From: Flavobacterium lipolyticum
GTDB lineage: Bacteria; Bacteroidota; Bacteroidia; Flavobacteriales; Flavobacteriaceae
Assembly: GCF_020905335.1 (NCBI RefSeq)
Contig: NZ_JAJJMN010000001.1
Location: 1,426,001 to 1,490,000, forward strand
Reading direction: 5' to 3'
DNA length: 64,000 bases
The translations under genes and the position numbers were made by a program. The number at the start of each line of letters is the position of its first letter. The first letter of the stretch is position 1. Shown here one piece after another: positions 9,437-18,766 of this stretch. A model generated the notes under the pieces. The model searched no databases. It was not told where the DNA came from and saw nothing but the letters and a program-made list of their open reading frames with translations.

Positions 9437-9444
9437 TACATTTG
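9437..9444 (+). promoter_or_regulatory. -7 promoter element that fixes the MMPL gene start
   Basis: TACATTTG matches TAnnTTTG and lies 20 bases before the ATG at 9464. An in-frame upstream ATG at 9416 lies ahead of this element, so it should not be transcribed from here and is rejected as the start. Confidence 0.65.
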
Positions 9445-9463
9445 CATCCATTTTACAATTTTT

Positions 9464-11830
9464 ATGAAAAACGCCGTACAAGTTGGATTTTGGGAAAAAT
9501 TAGCCCGAATCATACTTAAAAATAGAATTTCTATACTCGTTGGGGTCGCTGCCCTGACAATTTTCCTTGGTTACCAATGGAAAAACCTTTCCATGACTTA
9601 TACCGAAGCAAATTTGCTTCCTAAAAATCATATTGCAAACAAAGACTATCAAAAATTTCTGGATAAATTTGGCGAAGAAGGAAACCTGGTTGTCATTGGT
9701 TTTCAGGATAAAAAATTCTTCACGCCAAAAAATTATGCTGCCTGGAATGAATTAATGACGGGGCTTAAAAAATCGAAAGAAGTAGATTTAGTAGTTTCCT
9801 TGAACGATTTAAAGAAACTGGAGAAAGATACCGTTAACGAAAAATTTGTTCTCGCTCCGTTCATCGATCAAAGCAAAGCAACAGATCCGGAATATTTAAA
9901 AAAGATACAATATGACTTGTTTCATAATTTGCCTTTTTACGAAGGATTGCTTTACAACAAAGAAAGCGGCAGTATCCGTTCGGCAATTTACATCAACAAA
10001 GCACTTGTAAACACTGCTGAAAGAAAAACATTTATTCTGGAAAATCTGGTTCCGAAAATTGATAAATTCGAGAAAACCACCGGAATCGATTTACGTGTTT
10101 CAGGTATGCCTTACATCAGAACGATCAATGCTGACAATATGAAAGGTGAAATCGGACTTTTTATTGGCGCGGCCTTACTAACGGTTTCTTTGATTTTCTT
10201 TTTCTTCTTCCGTTCGTACAGAGCTACCTTTATCTCCATCTGTATTTTGATTGTTGGAGTAATCTGGTCTTTCGGAACTTTAGGATTATTTCATTATAAA
10301 ATCACGATTCTAACGGCGATCATTCCGCCATTAATTATTGTAATCGGAATTACGAATTGTATTTTCCTGATCAATAAATACCAACAGGAAATCAAACTTC
10401 ATAATAATCAGGCGAAGGCTTTACAGCGTATCATTTCTAAAATTGGAGTTTCGACTCTAATGACCAATTTAACGACTGCAATAGGTTTTGCAACGTTTAT
10501 GATTACCGGAAACGATTTGCTTTTTGAATTTGGTTTGGTTACCTCTATCAATGTCATTTCGGTATACCTCCTGACGCTTTTAATTGTACCGATCATCTAC
10601 AGTTTTATGTCGGTTCCGGGCGAAAAACATTTGTACCATCTCACCAAAACATACATTTCAACCTTATTGGATTTTGTTGAAAATGTGGTAAAAAATAAAC
10701 GAAAAGTAATCTATATCATTTACGGTTTATTGTTAGCCTTCAGCGTTATTGGAGTGACTCAAATGAAAGTTTCGGGAAGTTTGATTGGTGAAATGCCAAA
10801 AAGCGCCTCTTTCTTTAAGGATATTATTTTCTATGAAAAAGAATTTAACGGTGTAATGCCGCTCGAGATTATGATTGATACCAAAAAGAAAAAGGGTGTC
10901 ATGAAAGCCTCTACCATTCGCAAAATGGATGAATTGCAAAACACCATCACAGAAATGCCTGAATTAGCGAAACCAGTTTCTATTGTAAATTTGGTGAAGT
11001 ATTCGAAACAGGCTTTCTATAACGGAAATCCGGAATATTATCAATTACCAACATCGCAGGAACAAACTTTTATTTTGTCGTACGCTAAAAATGCTACTAA
11101 AAACAGCAAAGAAAATCTGATGAAAGCTTATGTAGATTCAACCGGACAATATGCCCGAATCACTACTTTCATGAAAGATATTGGTACGGATGAAATGGCA
11201 AAAGTGGAGAAAAAACTTCACAGCAAGATCGATGAGATTTTCCCGAAAGACCGTTATGAAGTTACCGTAACCGGAAAAGCATTAGTGTTTCAAAAAGGGA
11301 CCTCTTATTTGGTTGATAATTTAATTGAGTCTTTGATTTTTGCAATACTTGTAATTGCGGTATTGATGCTTTACTTGTTCCGATCGTTCAAAATGGTTTT
11401 TGCATCGGTAATCACCAATATTTTACCGCTTTGTATCACCTCGGGACTGATGGGGTATTTTGGCATTCCGTTAAAACCTTCGACGATACTGGTATTTAGC
11501 ATTGCATTCGGAATCTCAGTTGATAATGCGATTCAGTTTATGGCGAAGTACCATCATGATTTGTTGCAGAATAACGGAAAGGTAAAAAAATCAGTTTTCA
11601 GTGCTTTAAGAGAAACCGGAATCAGTACTTTTTACACTTCGGTGGTTTTAATTTTAGGATTTGCCACTTTCACGCTTTCCAGCTTTAGCGGAACCATCGC
11701 ATTGGGAGGATTAATTTCCTGTACATTGGCCTTTGCAATGTTTGCGAATCTATTGGTTTTACCGGCTTTGGTATTGACTTTTGAGAAGAAAAAAGCTAAG
11801 AAAGAGGATTTGGAGAATTTAGAGAGGTAA
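9464..11830 (+). CDS. RND-superfamily exporter, MMPL-like
   Basis: 788-residue inner-membrane transporter with the two-fold RND architecture: a membrane helix, a large periplasmic loop, five or so helices, then the same again. The first loop begins YTEANLLPKNH. First-half helices include ITILTAIIPPLIIVIGITNC, and the matching second-half segment is ILVFSIAFGISVDNAIQFMA with the SVDNA motif typical of this group (lipid or hopanoid export). The start at 9464 is set by the promoter. There is no membrane-fusion or TolC partner nearby, so it is not a classical tripartite pump. The substrate is unknown, possibly a lipid. Confidence 0.85.
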   Translation: MKNAVQVGFWEKLARIILKNRISILVGVAALTIFLGYQWKNLSMTYTEANLLPKNHIANKDYQKFLDKFGEEGNLVVIGFQDKKFFTPKNYAAWNELMTGLKKSKEVDLVVSLNDLKKLEKDTVNEKFVLAPFIDQSKATDPEYLKKIQYDLFHNLPFYEGLLYNKESGSIRSAIYINKALVNTAERKTFILENLVPKIDKFEKTTGIDLRVSGMPYIRTINADNMKGEIGLFIGAALLTVSLIFFFFFRSYRATFISICILIVGVIWSFGTLGLFHYKITILTAIIPPLIIVIGITNCIFLINKYQQEIKLHNNQAKALQRIISKIGVSTLMTNLTTAIGFATFMITGNDLLFEFGLVTSINVISVYLLTLLIVPIIYSFMSVPGEKHLYHLTKTYISTLLDFVENVVKNKRKVIYIIYGLLLAFSVIGVTQMKVSGSLIGEMPKSASFFKDIIFYEKEFNGVMPLEIMIDTKKKKGVMKASTIRKMDELQNTITEMPELAKPVSIVNLVKYSKQAFYNGNPEYYQLPTSQEQTFILSYAKNATKNSKENLMKAYVDSTGQYARITTFMKDIGTDEMAKVEKKLHSKIDEIFPKDRYEVTVTGKALVFQKGTSYLVDNLIESLIFAILVIAVLMLYLFRSFKMVFASVITNILPLCITSGLMGYFGIPLKPSTILVFSIAFGISVDNAIQFMAKYHHDLLQNNGKVKKSVFSALRETGISTFYTSVVLILGFATFTLSSFSGTIALGGLISCTLAFAMFANLLVLPALVLTFEKKKAKKEDLENLER

Positions 11831-11831
11831 A

Positions 11832-11866
11832 CACGAATTACACGAATTAACACAGATTAAAACACA
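11832..11866. repeat. CACGAATTACACGAATT-type spacer repeat
   Basis: Directly after the exporter stop, three near-copies of ACACGAATT/ACACAGATT occur in a row. The same family appears at 17723-17813. Confidence 0.5.
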
Positions 11867-11926
11867 ATATTGTCATTCCTCGTTCCTCGGAATAACAAAA
11901 AAGAGAATAACTGATTTTATAAAAAC

Positions 11927-12012
11927 GATTGCCCTAGCCCTGATAGCAGCGGTATCCTTTTTCTGACTTCTTTAGGCAGAAAAAGATATAGCGGATAGCA
12001 GGAAACAGCTTC
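11927..12012 (+). ncRNA. Candidate structured RNA, possibly Flavo-1
   Basis: The element starts near GCCCTAGCCCTGATAGCAGC and ends near GCGGATAGCAGGAAACAGC. Its centre can form a hairpin in which TATC-C-TTTTTCTG pairs with CAGAAAAAGATA. I recall nearly identical, strongly conserved segments scattered through flavobacterial intergenic regions; this resembles the Rfam Flavo-1 motif, but that assignment is from memory and unchecked. It lies just before the asnS promoter. The strand is uncertain. Confidence 0.45.
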
Positions 12013-12032
12013 TAATTTTAATTATTATCGTT

Positions 12033-12040
12033 TATATTTG
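12033..12040 (+). promoter_or_regulatory. -7 promoter element of asnS
   Basis: TATATTTG, a perfect TAnnTTTG match, lies 45 bases before the asnS ATG and after the candidate structured RNA. Confidence 0.6.
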
Positions 12041-12085
12041 CAGTTATTACACAACAAATAATTTAATTTCAATAGTATATATAAA

Positions 12086-13534
12086 ATGAAACACACAAAA
12101 GTTAGAGACTTATTAAACAGTACGACGACGTTACAGGAAGTGAATGCAAAAGGATGGGTGAGAGCTTTTAGAAATAATCAGTTCATCGCGCTTAATGACG
12201 GTTCTACCATTAATAATATACAATGTGTTGTTGATTTTGAAAATACACCTGATGAAACTTTAAAAAGAATCACTACCGGTGCTGCTATTTCTGTAATTGG
12301 TACTTTGATCGAAAGTAAAGGTGCGGGTCAGAAATACGAAATTCAGGTAAACAAACTGGAAATCTTAGGAGATTCGGATGCAGAGAAATTCCCAATACAG
12401 CCAAAAAACAAACCTAGTTTAGATTTCTTGCGCGAAAATGCACATTTACGCGTACGTACCAATATGTTTGGTGCTATTATGCGTGTGCGTTCGGTATTGT
12501 CTTATGCTGTTCATAAATATTTTCAGGACAAAGGTTTTGTTTACGTAAATACTCCAATTATTACTGGTTCTGATGCTGAAGGTGCAGGAGAAATGTTTAA
12601 AGTTACAGCTTTACCTTTTGACAATACCCCAAGAACAGAAGACGGAAAAGTAAACTACAAAGAAGATTTCTTCGAAAAAGAAACCAACTTAACGGTTTCC
12701 GGACAATTAGAAGGAGAAACGTATGCAATGGCTTTGGGTCAGATTTATACGTTTGGACCAACTTTTAGAGCTGAAAACTCTAATACTTCCCGTCACCTGG
12801 CAGAATTTTGGATGATCGAGCCGGAAGTTGCTTTCAACAATCTGGATGACAACATGGATTTGGCGGAAGATTTTATTCAGTATGTAATTAAATATGCTTT
12901 AGACCACTGTCAGGATGATTTGAAATTTTTAGAAGGAAGACTTTTAGACGAAGAGAAATCAAAACCTCAGGCGGAAAGAAGCGAAATGGCTTTGTTAGAG
13001 AAACTAAACTTTGTTTTAGAGAACAACTTCAAACGTGTTTCTTATACTGAAGCAATTGACATTTTGAGAGATTCTACTCCAAATAAAAAGAAAAAATTCC
13101 AATATCTTATCAACGAATGGGGAGCTGATTTACAGTCGGAACACGAGCGTTATTTAGTAGAGAAACACTTTAAATGTCCGGTAATCTTGTTTGATTATCC
13201 GGCAAACATTAAAGCATTTTACATGCGTCTGAACGACAATACTGAACCTGGAAAAGAAACCGTTCGTGCCATGGACATCCTTTTCCCTGGAATTGGAGAA
13301 ATCGTTGGTGGTTCAGAAAGAGAAGAGCGTTACGACGTTTTGGTTGAAAAAATGAAAGCCTTAGAAATTGACGAAGAAGAATTATCATGGTATTTAGATA
13401 CCCGAAGATTCGGATCGGCAACTCACGCAGGTTTCGGACTTGGATTTGAGCGTTTGGTATTGTTTGTAACCGGAATGACAAACATCCGTGATGTAATTCC
13501 TTTCCCAAGAACTCCCGGGAACGCAGAGTTTTAA
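12086..13534 (+). CDS. asnS: Asparaginyl-tRNA synthetase
   Basis: Cytosolic class IIb aminoacyl-tRNA synthetase charging tRNA-Asn. 482 residues, a normal bacterial length. An N-terminal OB-fold (about residues 15-115, [20 protein letters not shown]) binds the anticodon. The catalytic domain carries [20 protein letters not shown], class II motif 2 in [20 protein letters not shown] and motif 3 in [16 protein letters not shown], ending [16 protein letters not shown]. The WMIEPE segment and [10 protein letters not shown]-terminus are typical AsnRS features that separate it from AspRS. It has its own promoter and is followed by rpoN after a repeat-filled spacer. Confidence 0.97.
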   Translation: MKHTKVRDLLNSTTTLQEVNAKGWVRAFRNNQFIALNDGSTINNIQCVVDFENTPDETLKRITTGAAISVIGTLIESKGAGQKYEIQVNKLEILGDSDAEKFPIQPKNKPSLDFLRENAHLRVRTNMFGAIMRVRSVLSYAVHKYFQDKGFVYVNTPIITGSDAEGAGEMFKVTALPFDNTPRTEDGKVNYKEDFFEKETNLTVSGQLEGETYAMALGQIYTFGPTFRAENSNTSRHLAEFWMIEPEVAFNNLDDNMDLAEDFIQYVIKYALDHCQDDLKFLEGRLLDEEKSKPQAERSEMALLEKLNFVLENNFKRVSYTEAIDILRDSTPNKKKKFQYLINEWGADLQSEHERYLVEKHFKCPVILFDYPANIKAFYMRLNDNTEPGKETVRAMDILFPGIGEIVGGSEREERYDVLVEKMKALEIDEEELSWYLDTRRFGSATHAGFGLGFERLVLFVTGMTNIRDVIPFPRTPGNAEF

Positions 13535-13536
13535 AA

Positions 13537-13660
13537 AAAGGCTCTAAGGTACTGAGATACTGAGGTTCTAAGTTTTTAAAATATAATAAAATTTATTTCA
13601 AGTTTCAGGCTTCAGGTTGTGCTCATTTAGGAGAAACTTGAAACCTGAAACTTGAAACTT
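13537..13660. repeat. 8-nt repeats followed by a heptad hairpin before rpoN
   Basis: Four 8-base units (GGCTCTAA, GGTACTGA, GATACTGA, GGTTCTAA) follow the asnS stop. Next, heptads TTTCAAG, TTTCAGG, CTTCAGG (13596-13616) face heptads GAAACTT, GAAACCT, GAAACTT, GAAACTT (13633-13660). The arms 13596-13618 and 13635-13657 pair at 21 of 23 positions around a 16-base loop. The hairpin ends 13 bases before the rpoN ATG, so it may act as an asnS terminator or as a brake on rpoN translation. Confidence 0.8.
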
Positions 13661-13673
13661 TTAACAAAAACAA

Positions 13674-15134
13674 ATGCTAAAGCAATTTTTAAATCTAAAA
13701 TTATCCCAAAAATTATCTCCACAGCAAATTCAGCTGATGAAGTTAATTCAATTGCCTACGCAAGCTTTTGAGCAACGTTTACTGGAAGAAATGAACGAAA
13801 ATCCGGCCCTCGAAGCCGGTAAAGAAGACGAATACGAAGCCGATGAATTTGCCAATGAAGACTACGACGATTACGATGATGCTGAATCAGACAGAATCGA
13901 AGCAGACGACATTAACATTGACGAATACCTAAGCGACGACGACACCCCTGATTACAAAACTCAGGTGAACAATTACAGTGAAGACGAGGAGCGCGAAACT
14001 CCTTTTGCTTCGCCAATTAGTTTCCATCAGGATTTAATCAATCAGTTGAATACTTTTATTTTAAATGATGAAGAACGCGAAATCGCTGAATTCCTTGTTG
14101 GAAGTATTGATGATATGGGTTACATCCGCAGAAGTGTTCCGGATATTGTAGACGATATGGCTTTTACTCAGGGAATTTACACCGATGAGAAAATGGTCGA
14201 AAAAATGCTTCATGTCATTCATGAGCTTGAACCTTCGGGAGTAGGAGCACGTGATTTACAGGAATGCCTGTTACTGCAGTTAAAACATAAAACTCCAACC
14301 GAATATATTGATTTAGCGATTGATATCATCGAGAATCAGTTTGATGCTTTTACCAAGAAACATTACGACAAACTTTTACAGAAATACGGTGTTTCAAACG
14401 AACAGCTTAAAAAAGCCATTCACGAAATCGAAAGACTGAATCCAAAGCCGGGAGGTTCTTACACCGGAAACAATAAAGTAACAGAGAACGTTGTTCCCGA
14501 TTTTGCCATTAGAATCGTTGACGGAGAACTGGAACTTACCTTAAACGGACGAAATGCTCCTTCCCTGCACGTTTCTAAAGATTATCAGGAAATGATGCAG
14601 ACCTATAAAGATTCTCGTGATAAATCATCGGCACAAAAAGATGCTGTTCAGTTCATCAAACAGAAACTAGATTCGGCCAAATGGTTTATCGATGCGATCA
14701 GACAGCGTCAGGAAACTCTTTTTGTTACGATGAACGCTATCATGCATTATCAGGAAGAATACTTTCTGGACGGTGACGAAACCAAACTAAAACCAATGAT
14801 CTTAAAAGACATTGCGGATATGGTTGGTCTTGACATTTCGACGATCTCGCGTGTAGCCAACAGTAAGTATGTTGAAACACCATACGGTACAAAACTGATC
14901 AAAGAGTTTTTCTCTGAAGCCATGAAAAATGATCAGGGAGAAGATGTCTCTACTTTAGAAATTAAAAAAATCCTTCAAAATACCATTGAAGAAGAAGATA
15001 AAAAGAAACCTTTACCGGACGATCAACTGGCCGAAATCCTGAAAGAGAAAGGATACCCAATTGCCCGAAGAACTATTGCAAAATACCGCGAACAATTAGA
15101 CATTCCGGTAGCAAGAATGAGGAAGAAAATTTAA
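13674..15134 (+). CDS. rpoN: RNA polymerase sigma-54 factor
   Basis: Alternative sigma factor recognising -24/-12 promoters and needing an AAA+ activator. 486 residues, usual length. Region I is seen at the N-terminus (KLSQKLSPQQIQLMKLIQLP, then LEEMNENPALE). A strongly acidic linker at about residues 45-110 follows. The core-binding domain contains LEPSGVGARDLQECL, the DNA-binding part has DISTISRVANSKYVETPYG, and the RpoN box ARRTIAKYRE lies near the C-terminus. A matching NtrC-type activator is encoded at 42159-43508. The gene is preceded by a hairpin immediately before its start and followed by two strong terminators. Confidence 0.96.
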   Translation: MLKQFLNLKLSQKLSPQQIQLMKLIQLPTQAFEQRLLEEMNENPALEAGKEDEYEADEFANEDYDDYDDAESDRIEADDINIDEYLSDDDTPDYKTQVNNYSEDEERETPFASPISFHQDLINQLNTFILNDEEREIAEFLVGSIDDMGYIRRSVPDIVDDMAFTQGIYTDEKMVEKMLHVIHELEPSGVGARDLQECLLLQLKHKTPTEYIDLAIDIIENQFDAFTKKHYDKLLQKYGVSNEQLKKAIHEIERLNPKPGGSYTGNNKVTENVVPDFAIRIVDGELELTLNGRNAPSLHVSKDYQEMMQTYKDSRDKSSAQKDAVQFIKQKLDSAKWFIDAIRQRQETLFVTMNAIMHYQEEYFLDGDETKLKPMILKDIADMVGLDISTISRVANSKYVETPYGTKLIKEFFSEAMKNDQGEDVSTLEIKKILQNTIEEEDKKKPLPDDQLAEILKEKGYPIARRTIAKYREQLDIPVARMRKKI

Positions 15135-15179
15135 TTTTCTACTCCTTCTACAATAAAAAAAATCATCTTATAAATAATA

Positions 15180-15216
15180 AACCTAACAGCTTTTTAAATA
15201 CTGTTAGGTTTTTTTA
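15180..15216 (+). terminator. Intrinsic terminator of rpoN
   Basis: AAACCTAACAG (15180-15190) pairs with CTGTTAGGTTT (15202-15212), followed by a T run. Confidence 0.85.
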
Positions 15217-15232
15217 TACCTCAAAAACAACA

Positions 15233-15264
15233 AACCCGACAGGTTTTTGAAACCTGTCGGGTTT
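15233..15264. terminator. Perfect 14-bp hairpin, bidirectional terminator
   Basis: AAACCCGACAGGTT (15233-15246) and AACCTGTCGGGTTT (15251-15264) around a TTTG loop, between convergent genes. A near-copy occurs at 45824-45855, so this looks like a dispersed terminator family. Confidence 0.8.
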
Positions 15265-15286
15265 AATTTGTAGTTTGTTTAAACTA

Positions 15287-15715
15287 TTATTTATACTGAC
15301 TCGGCGTTATCGTAATCTGAAACAGATAATTTTCTTTTTTATCATCGTAATTATAGATCAGGGTAAAATCATTATCCCGAAAAGCTTTAAGCCCAGGATT
15401 TGCTTTAACCGTACTTAGCAGACTTTCTTCTATGTTTCGTTTAATTACTTCAATTTCGGCACTTTCTTTTTCTACATTTAACAAAGTCAGATTGTACTGA
15501 ACCACTTTATCTTTAGGCAGTGTAACATTATCCAAACGAATCCCTTCCTGAATGGTTAAAGGGCAATTTTCATTGTATTTTGCAACCAGTTCAACCATTC
15601 CCTTATCTGTTACAGGCTCTTTAAAAGAACAATACACAATCAAAGCCAGTAATAATGCTGCAATTGCACACACTATTAAAATGGTTAAATTCTTTTTTTT
15701 AGTTGGTTGCTGCAT
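15287..15715 (-). CDS. Small membrane-anchored protein of unknown function
   Basis: 142 residues. A lysine-rich cytoplasmic tip (MQQPTKKKN) is followed by one hydrophobic helix at about residues 9-29, then a soluble domain with NENCPLTIQEGIRLDNVTLP and YNLTLLNVEK that should lie outside the inner membrane. I do not recognise a named family. A helix plus a small alpha/beta domain would fit an envelope protein of modest size. It starts 34 bases after the tdk stop on the same strand, so it is probably the second gene of a tdk operon, ending at the terminator pair shared with rpoN. Frame and expression are well supported; function is open. Confidence 0.75.
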   Translation of the reverse strand: MQQPTKKKNLTILIVCAIAALLLALIVYCSFKEPVTDKGMVELVAKYNENCPLTIQEGIRLDNVTLPKDKVVQYNLTLLNVEKESAEIEVIKRNIEESLLSTVKANPGLKAFRDNDFTLIYNYDDKKENYLFQITITPSQYK

Positions 15716-15749
15716 CTGTTCGTTTGTTTTTTGTTAAGAAAAGAAAACT

Positions 15750-16340
15750 TTATTTATCCTGAATCTTTTTCATGGCATTAAAATAGGCTGCGCGGCTCAG
15801 TGGCTCATACTCTTCCGTTTCACCAAGCATCACTAACTTATCATTGTCAGTTTTACGAAAACTGTAGTTGGCAAGATTTCCTGTTCGGGTGCAAACCGCA
15901 TGAACTTTGGTGACATATTCGGCGGTTGCCATAAGTCCCGGCATGGGTCCAAAAGGATTTCCTTTAAAATCCATATCAAGTCCTGCAACTATCACACGAA
16001 TTCCCTGATTGGCGAGATCGTTACATACTGTCACTATCTCATCATCAAAAAATTGTGCTTCATCAATACCGATCACATCGCAACCTTGCGCTAAAATAGA
16101 GATATTGGCAGCCGCCGGAACCGGAGTAGAACGAATTTCATTGGCATCGTGAGACACCACCATTTCGTCATGATAGCGGGTATCAATAGCGGGTTTAAAG
16201 ATTTCGACTCTTTGTTTGGCAAATTGGGCGCGCTTTAATCTGCGGATTAATTCCTCGGTTTTACCCGAAAACATTGATCCACAAATAACTTCAATCCAAC
16301 CAAATTGTTCTTTGTGATTTACTGTATTTTCGAGAAACAT
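15750..16340 (-). CDS. tdk: Thymidine kinase, TK1 type
   Basis: Phosphorylates thymidine with ATP in the salvage pathway. 196 residues. The P-loop GSMFSGKT is at about residues 21-28, the catalytic glutamate is Glu94 in IGIDEAQFF, and the [12 protein letters not shown] and lasso regions follow. In most TK1 enzymes the lasso base binds zinc through four Cys/His. Here the first pair reads VCTRTGN (Cys150, then Thr153) and the second pair is SRAAY (residues 182-186), so three of the four ligands are absent. The catalytic residues are intact, so activity is likely. It heads a two-gene unit divergent from the acidic-repeat gene. Confidence 0.94.
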   Translation of the reverse strand: MFLENTVNHKEQFGWIEVICGSMFSGKTEELIRRLKRAQFAKQRVEIFKPAIDTRYHDEMVVSHDANEIRSTPVPAAANISILAQGCDVIGIDEAQFFDDEIVTVCNDLANQGIRVIVAGLDMDFKGNPFGPMPGLMATAEYVTKVHAVCTRTGNLANYSFRKTDNDKLVMLGETEEYEPLSRAAYFNAMKKIQDK

Positions 16341-16576
16341 TTTGTATTTTTCTACCTTTAAAAATGAATAGTTTTTATTACTTTGTACTGGTAATAAATC
16401 GACGTGAAAAATCGCAATTTTTCACTTTTTCAAAAGTAGAAAATTTTTATCAAATCGAAGATTCGCAAACGCGTATTAACAGAAATAAAAAAATATCTTT
16501 CAGATTTCGGCGACGAATGAAGACATTCAAATACAAAATATACTAAAATACCCTATTCACTATAATTTCAACAGTT

Positions 16577-17716
16577 ATGAAAAAAAAATTGGAAGCCGAT
16601 TTAATCAGCATTGCTCATCGAATTTTAAAGCTCAAAAACAAATCCGATATCAATCAATTGTATCTTGAAACGCAGAAATTATATGAAAAACTAGCGGTTT
16701 TAAAATTTGTAGATGAAAATTTCGACACTCTGAAGCCTACCATTGGCCACAGCGAAATGCATTCTGAAATTGAAGCTATCTTTGAAAAAGAAGAAATAAT
16801 TCCAAATGAAGTTGAAACTGAAACTCCAATAATCGTTGAAGAAATAGTAGCTGAAGAAACATTAGAGCCAATAATTGCTGAAGAAATTACTGCTGAGTCT
16901 GCAAAAGAAACAGATCCTGATCCTGAAACTTCTGAAGAAGCAATTGGCGAACCCTCGGAAGATATAAATCCGGAGCCTGAGATTTTTGAAGAAATAACAA
17001 CGGAAATTCCTGAAGAAACAACTGCCGAACCAATTGTTGAAACCATTGCCGAACCAGTCGCGGAAATCGCGGAGCAACCAATTGTTGAAGAAGCTGAAGA
17101 ACCAATTTCAGAAACGGCAAAAGAACCGGAAACTGTAGCAGAACTTTCGTTTACAACTGTTAGTAACTCTAAACCGATTCCTGATTTTATTCCAGCTTTT
17201 GAACTGGATAAATCAGAAGAGGTACAAGAAGAAAAGAAACCGAAAAAAGAGGAGCCAAAAGCAGAAAGCCCATCAAAACCGGAGCCTGTTCACATTTCTT
17301 TTGAAGAGATATTAGGCGTAAACTATGCCGATGCGCATTTTGTAAAAGTAGACAGTTTCGAAGCGGTTTCTCCTACTCCAACACCAACACCGTCAATCAA
17401 TGAGTTCAAAGAGCAAAAAACAGTTGAAACAACTGTATTAGAAACTCCTGCTGAACCTAAAGCTGCCACTCTAAATGAAAAACTGGCAAAAGGTTTTCAC
17501 ATTGATTTAAACGACCGAATTGCTTTCACTAAAAATCTTTTTGGAAACAGTTCAGAAGATTACAGCCGCGTTTTAAATCAATTACTGACTTTTGACACTT
17601 ACGGTGAAGCAAAAGAATTTATTGAGGATATGGTAAAACCAGATTACAACAACTGGGATGGAAAAGATGATTACGCCGAACGTTTCTTAGGAATTGTAGA
17701 AAAGAAATTTTCATAA
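16577..17716 (+). CDS. Acidic Glu/Pro/Thr-rich repeat protein with conserved C-terminus
   Basis: 379 residues with no signal peptide. Residues 1-75 are helical with a coiled-coil look (ILKLKNKSDINQLYLETQKL). Residues about 75-215 are a low-complexity stretch built on EEI/AEPI/ETIAEP words, very rich in glutamate. The last 85 residues are ordered and look conserved (LAKGFHIDLNDRIAFTKNLF, then SRVLNQLLTFDTYGEAKEF and GKDDYAERFLGIVEKKF). I do not recognise a functional family; similar proteins are common in Bacteroidota. A 130-codon antisense frame over the repeats is a codon-bias artefact. The upstream 236-base gap contains a 9-bp hairpin at 16404-16425 of unknown role. Confidence 0.75.
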   Translation: MKKKLEADLISIAHRILKLKNKSDINQLYLETQKLYEKLAVLKFVDENFDTLKPTIGHSEMHSEIEAIFEKEEIIPNEVETETPIIVEEIVAEETLEPIIAEEITAESAKETDPDPETSEEAIGEPSEDINPEPEIFEEITTEIPEETTAEPIVETIAEPVAEIAEQPIVEEAEEPISETAKEPETVAELSFTTVSNSKPIPDFIPAFELDKSEEVQEEKKPKKEEPKAESPSKPEPVHISFEEILGVNYADAHFVKVDSFEAVSPTPTPTPSINEFKEQKTVETTVLETPAEPKAATLNEKLAKGFHIDLNDRIAFTKNLFGNSSEDYSRVLNQLLTFDTYGEAKEFIEDMVKPDYNNWDGKDDYAERFLGIVEKKFS

Positions 17717-17722
17717 AAACTA

Positions 17723-17813
17723 AAACACAAATTACACGAATTAGCACGAACCTTTTGTTTGTAAAATTCCTAAAGACACTTAAAATTTGTGTCAATTAGT
17801 GAAATTCGTGTCC
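17723..17813. repeat. Inverted CACGAATT-type spacer repeat
   Basis: Left arm reads CACAAATTACACGAATTAGC; the right arm, on the opposite strand, reads CACGAATTTCACTAATTGAC. The arms are about three-quarters identical and could fold as a long imperfect hairpin before rsmI. Confidence 0.6.
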
Positions 17814-17842
17814 AATAACTCCATTTAGAATTCAGAAAAATT

Positions 17843-18565
17843 ATGTCTAAACTATATATCGTTCCCACGCCAATTGGTAATCTTGAAGACATGACTTTTC
17901 GTGCCATTCGGATTCTGAAAGAAGTCGATTTGATTTTGGCTGAAGACACCCGAACCAGTGGCAAACTGTTGAAGCATTTTGAGATTGGTACGCACATGCA
18001 CAGTCATCACATGCACAACGAGCATAAAACAACCGAAAATTTAATTGCACGTCTGAAGGCGGGTGAAAATATCGCCCTGATTTCAGACGCAGGAACTCCT
18101 GCTATTTCAGATCCCGGTTTTTTACTCACACGTGCCTGTGTCGAAAATAAAATTGAAGTGGAGTGCCTTCCCGGAGCTACAGCTTTTGTTCCGGCCTTAG
18201 TCAATAGCGGATTACCCAATGACAAATTTGTCTTCGAAGGTTTTTTACCTGACAAAAAAGGACGTCAAACTCGTTTTCTGACTTTAGCCGAGGAGACCCG
18301 AACCATGATTTTATATGTTTCGCCACATAAACTGGTCAAAACTTTAGCCGAATTCATTCAGTATTTCGGAGAAGACAGACAAGTTTGCGTCTCCAGGGAA
18401 TTATCAAAACTGCATGAAGAAAATGTACGCGGAACGGCTAAGGAAGTTTTAACACATTTTGAAAAAACAGCACCACGCGGCGAAATTGTCGTGGTGGTTG
18501 CAGGAAAAACAGTAGAAAAAGAAACGAAGAAAAGTAAATATTCTAAGGATGATGAAGAAGAATAA
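17843..18565 (+). CDS. rsmI: 16S rRNA (cytidine-1402-2'-O)-methyltransferase
   Basis: S-adenosylmethionine-dependent methyltransferase of the tetrapyrrole-methylase fold that modifies C1402 in the 16S decoding centre. 240 residues, somewhat shorter than the E. coli enzyme but normal for this phylum. Motifs: LYIVPTPIGNLEDMTFRAI at the N-terminus, AEDTRTSGKLLKHF, ALISDAGTPAISDPG, CLPGATAFVPALVNSGLP, FEGFLPDKKGRQ and SRELSKLHEE. The C-terminus is a lysine/aspartate-rich tail. It is followed directly by a 28-bp tandem repeat array that reads through as spurious frames on both strands. Confidence 0.95.
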   Translation: MSKLYIVPTPIGNLEDMTFRAIRILKEVDLILAEDTRTSGKLLKHFEIGTHMHSHHMHNEHKTTENLIARLKAGENIALISDAGTPAISDPGFLLTRACVENKIEVECLPGATAFVPALVNSGLPNDKFVFEGFLPDKKGRQTRFLTLAEETRTMILYVSPHKLVKTLAEFIQYFGEDRQVCVSRELSKLHEENVRGTAKEVLTHFEKTAPRGEIVVVVAGKTVEKETKKSKYSKDDEEE

Positions 18566-18572
18566 AAACCCG

Positions 18573-18735
18573 TTCTCGACTTCGCTCGAACGGACAACGA
18601 GACTCGACTTCGCTCGAACGGACAACCAGACTCGACTTCGCTCGAACGGACAACGAGACTCGACTTCGCTCGAACGGACAACCAGACTCGACTTCGCTCG
18701 AACTGACACTCGGCTTCGGTCGAACAGACAACAAG
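18573..18735. repeat. 28-bp tandem repeat array
   Basis: Four near-identical 28-base units (18573-18684) with core CTCGACTTCGCTCGAACGGA, then two degenerate shorter units. Units alternate between endings ACGA and ACCA, suggesting a 56-base doubling step. No unique spacers, so not a CRISPR. The core CGACTTCGCTC is shared with the array at 7033-7270. Confidence 0.9.
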
Positions 18736-18766
18736 ATTATATATAAAATAGCAAAGCATAAACATC

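Noticed and set aside
9416..9463. Upstream in-frame ATG for the MMPL exporter
   Set aside because: It lies before the -7 promoter element at 9437, and the extra 16 residues are not like an exporter N-terminus.
16404..16425. 9-bp hairpin with T run as a terminator
   Set aside because: It lies between divergent genes, with no gene upstream on the matching strand.
16654..17046. 130-codon minus-strand frame opposite the acidic repeat protein
   Set aside because: Ser/Val/Ile-rich product arises from the complement of GAA/GAG-rich codons; no start context and no promoter.
18573..18735. CRISPR array
   Set aside because: Units are contiguous with no unique spacers, and no cas genes are present. 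The same applies to 7033-7270 and 23521-23648.
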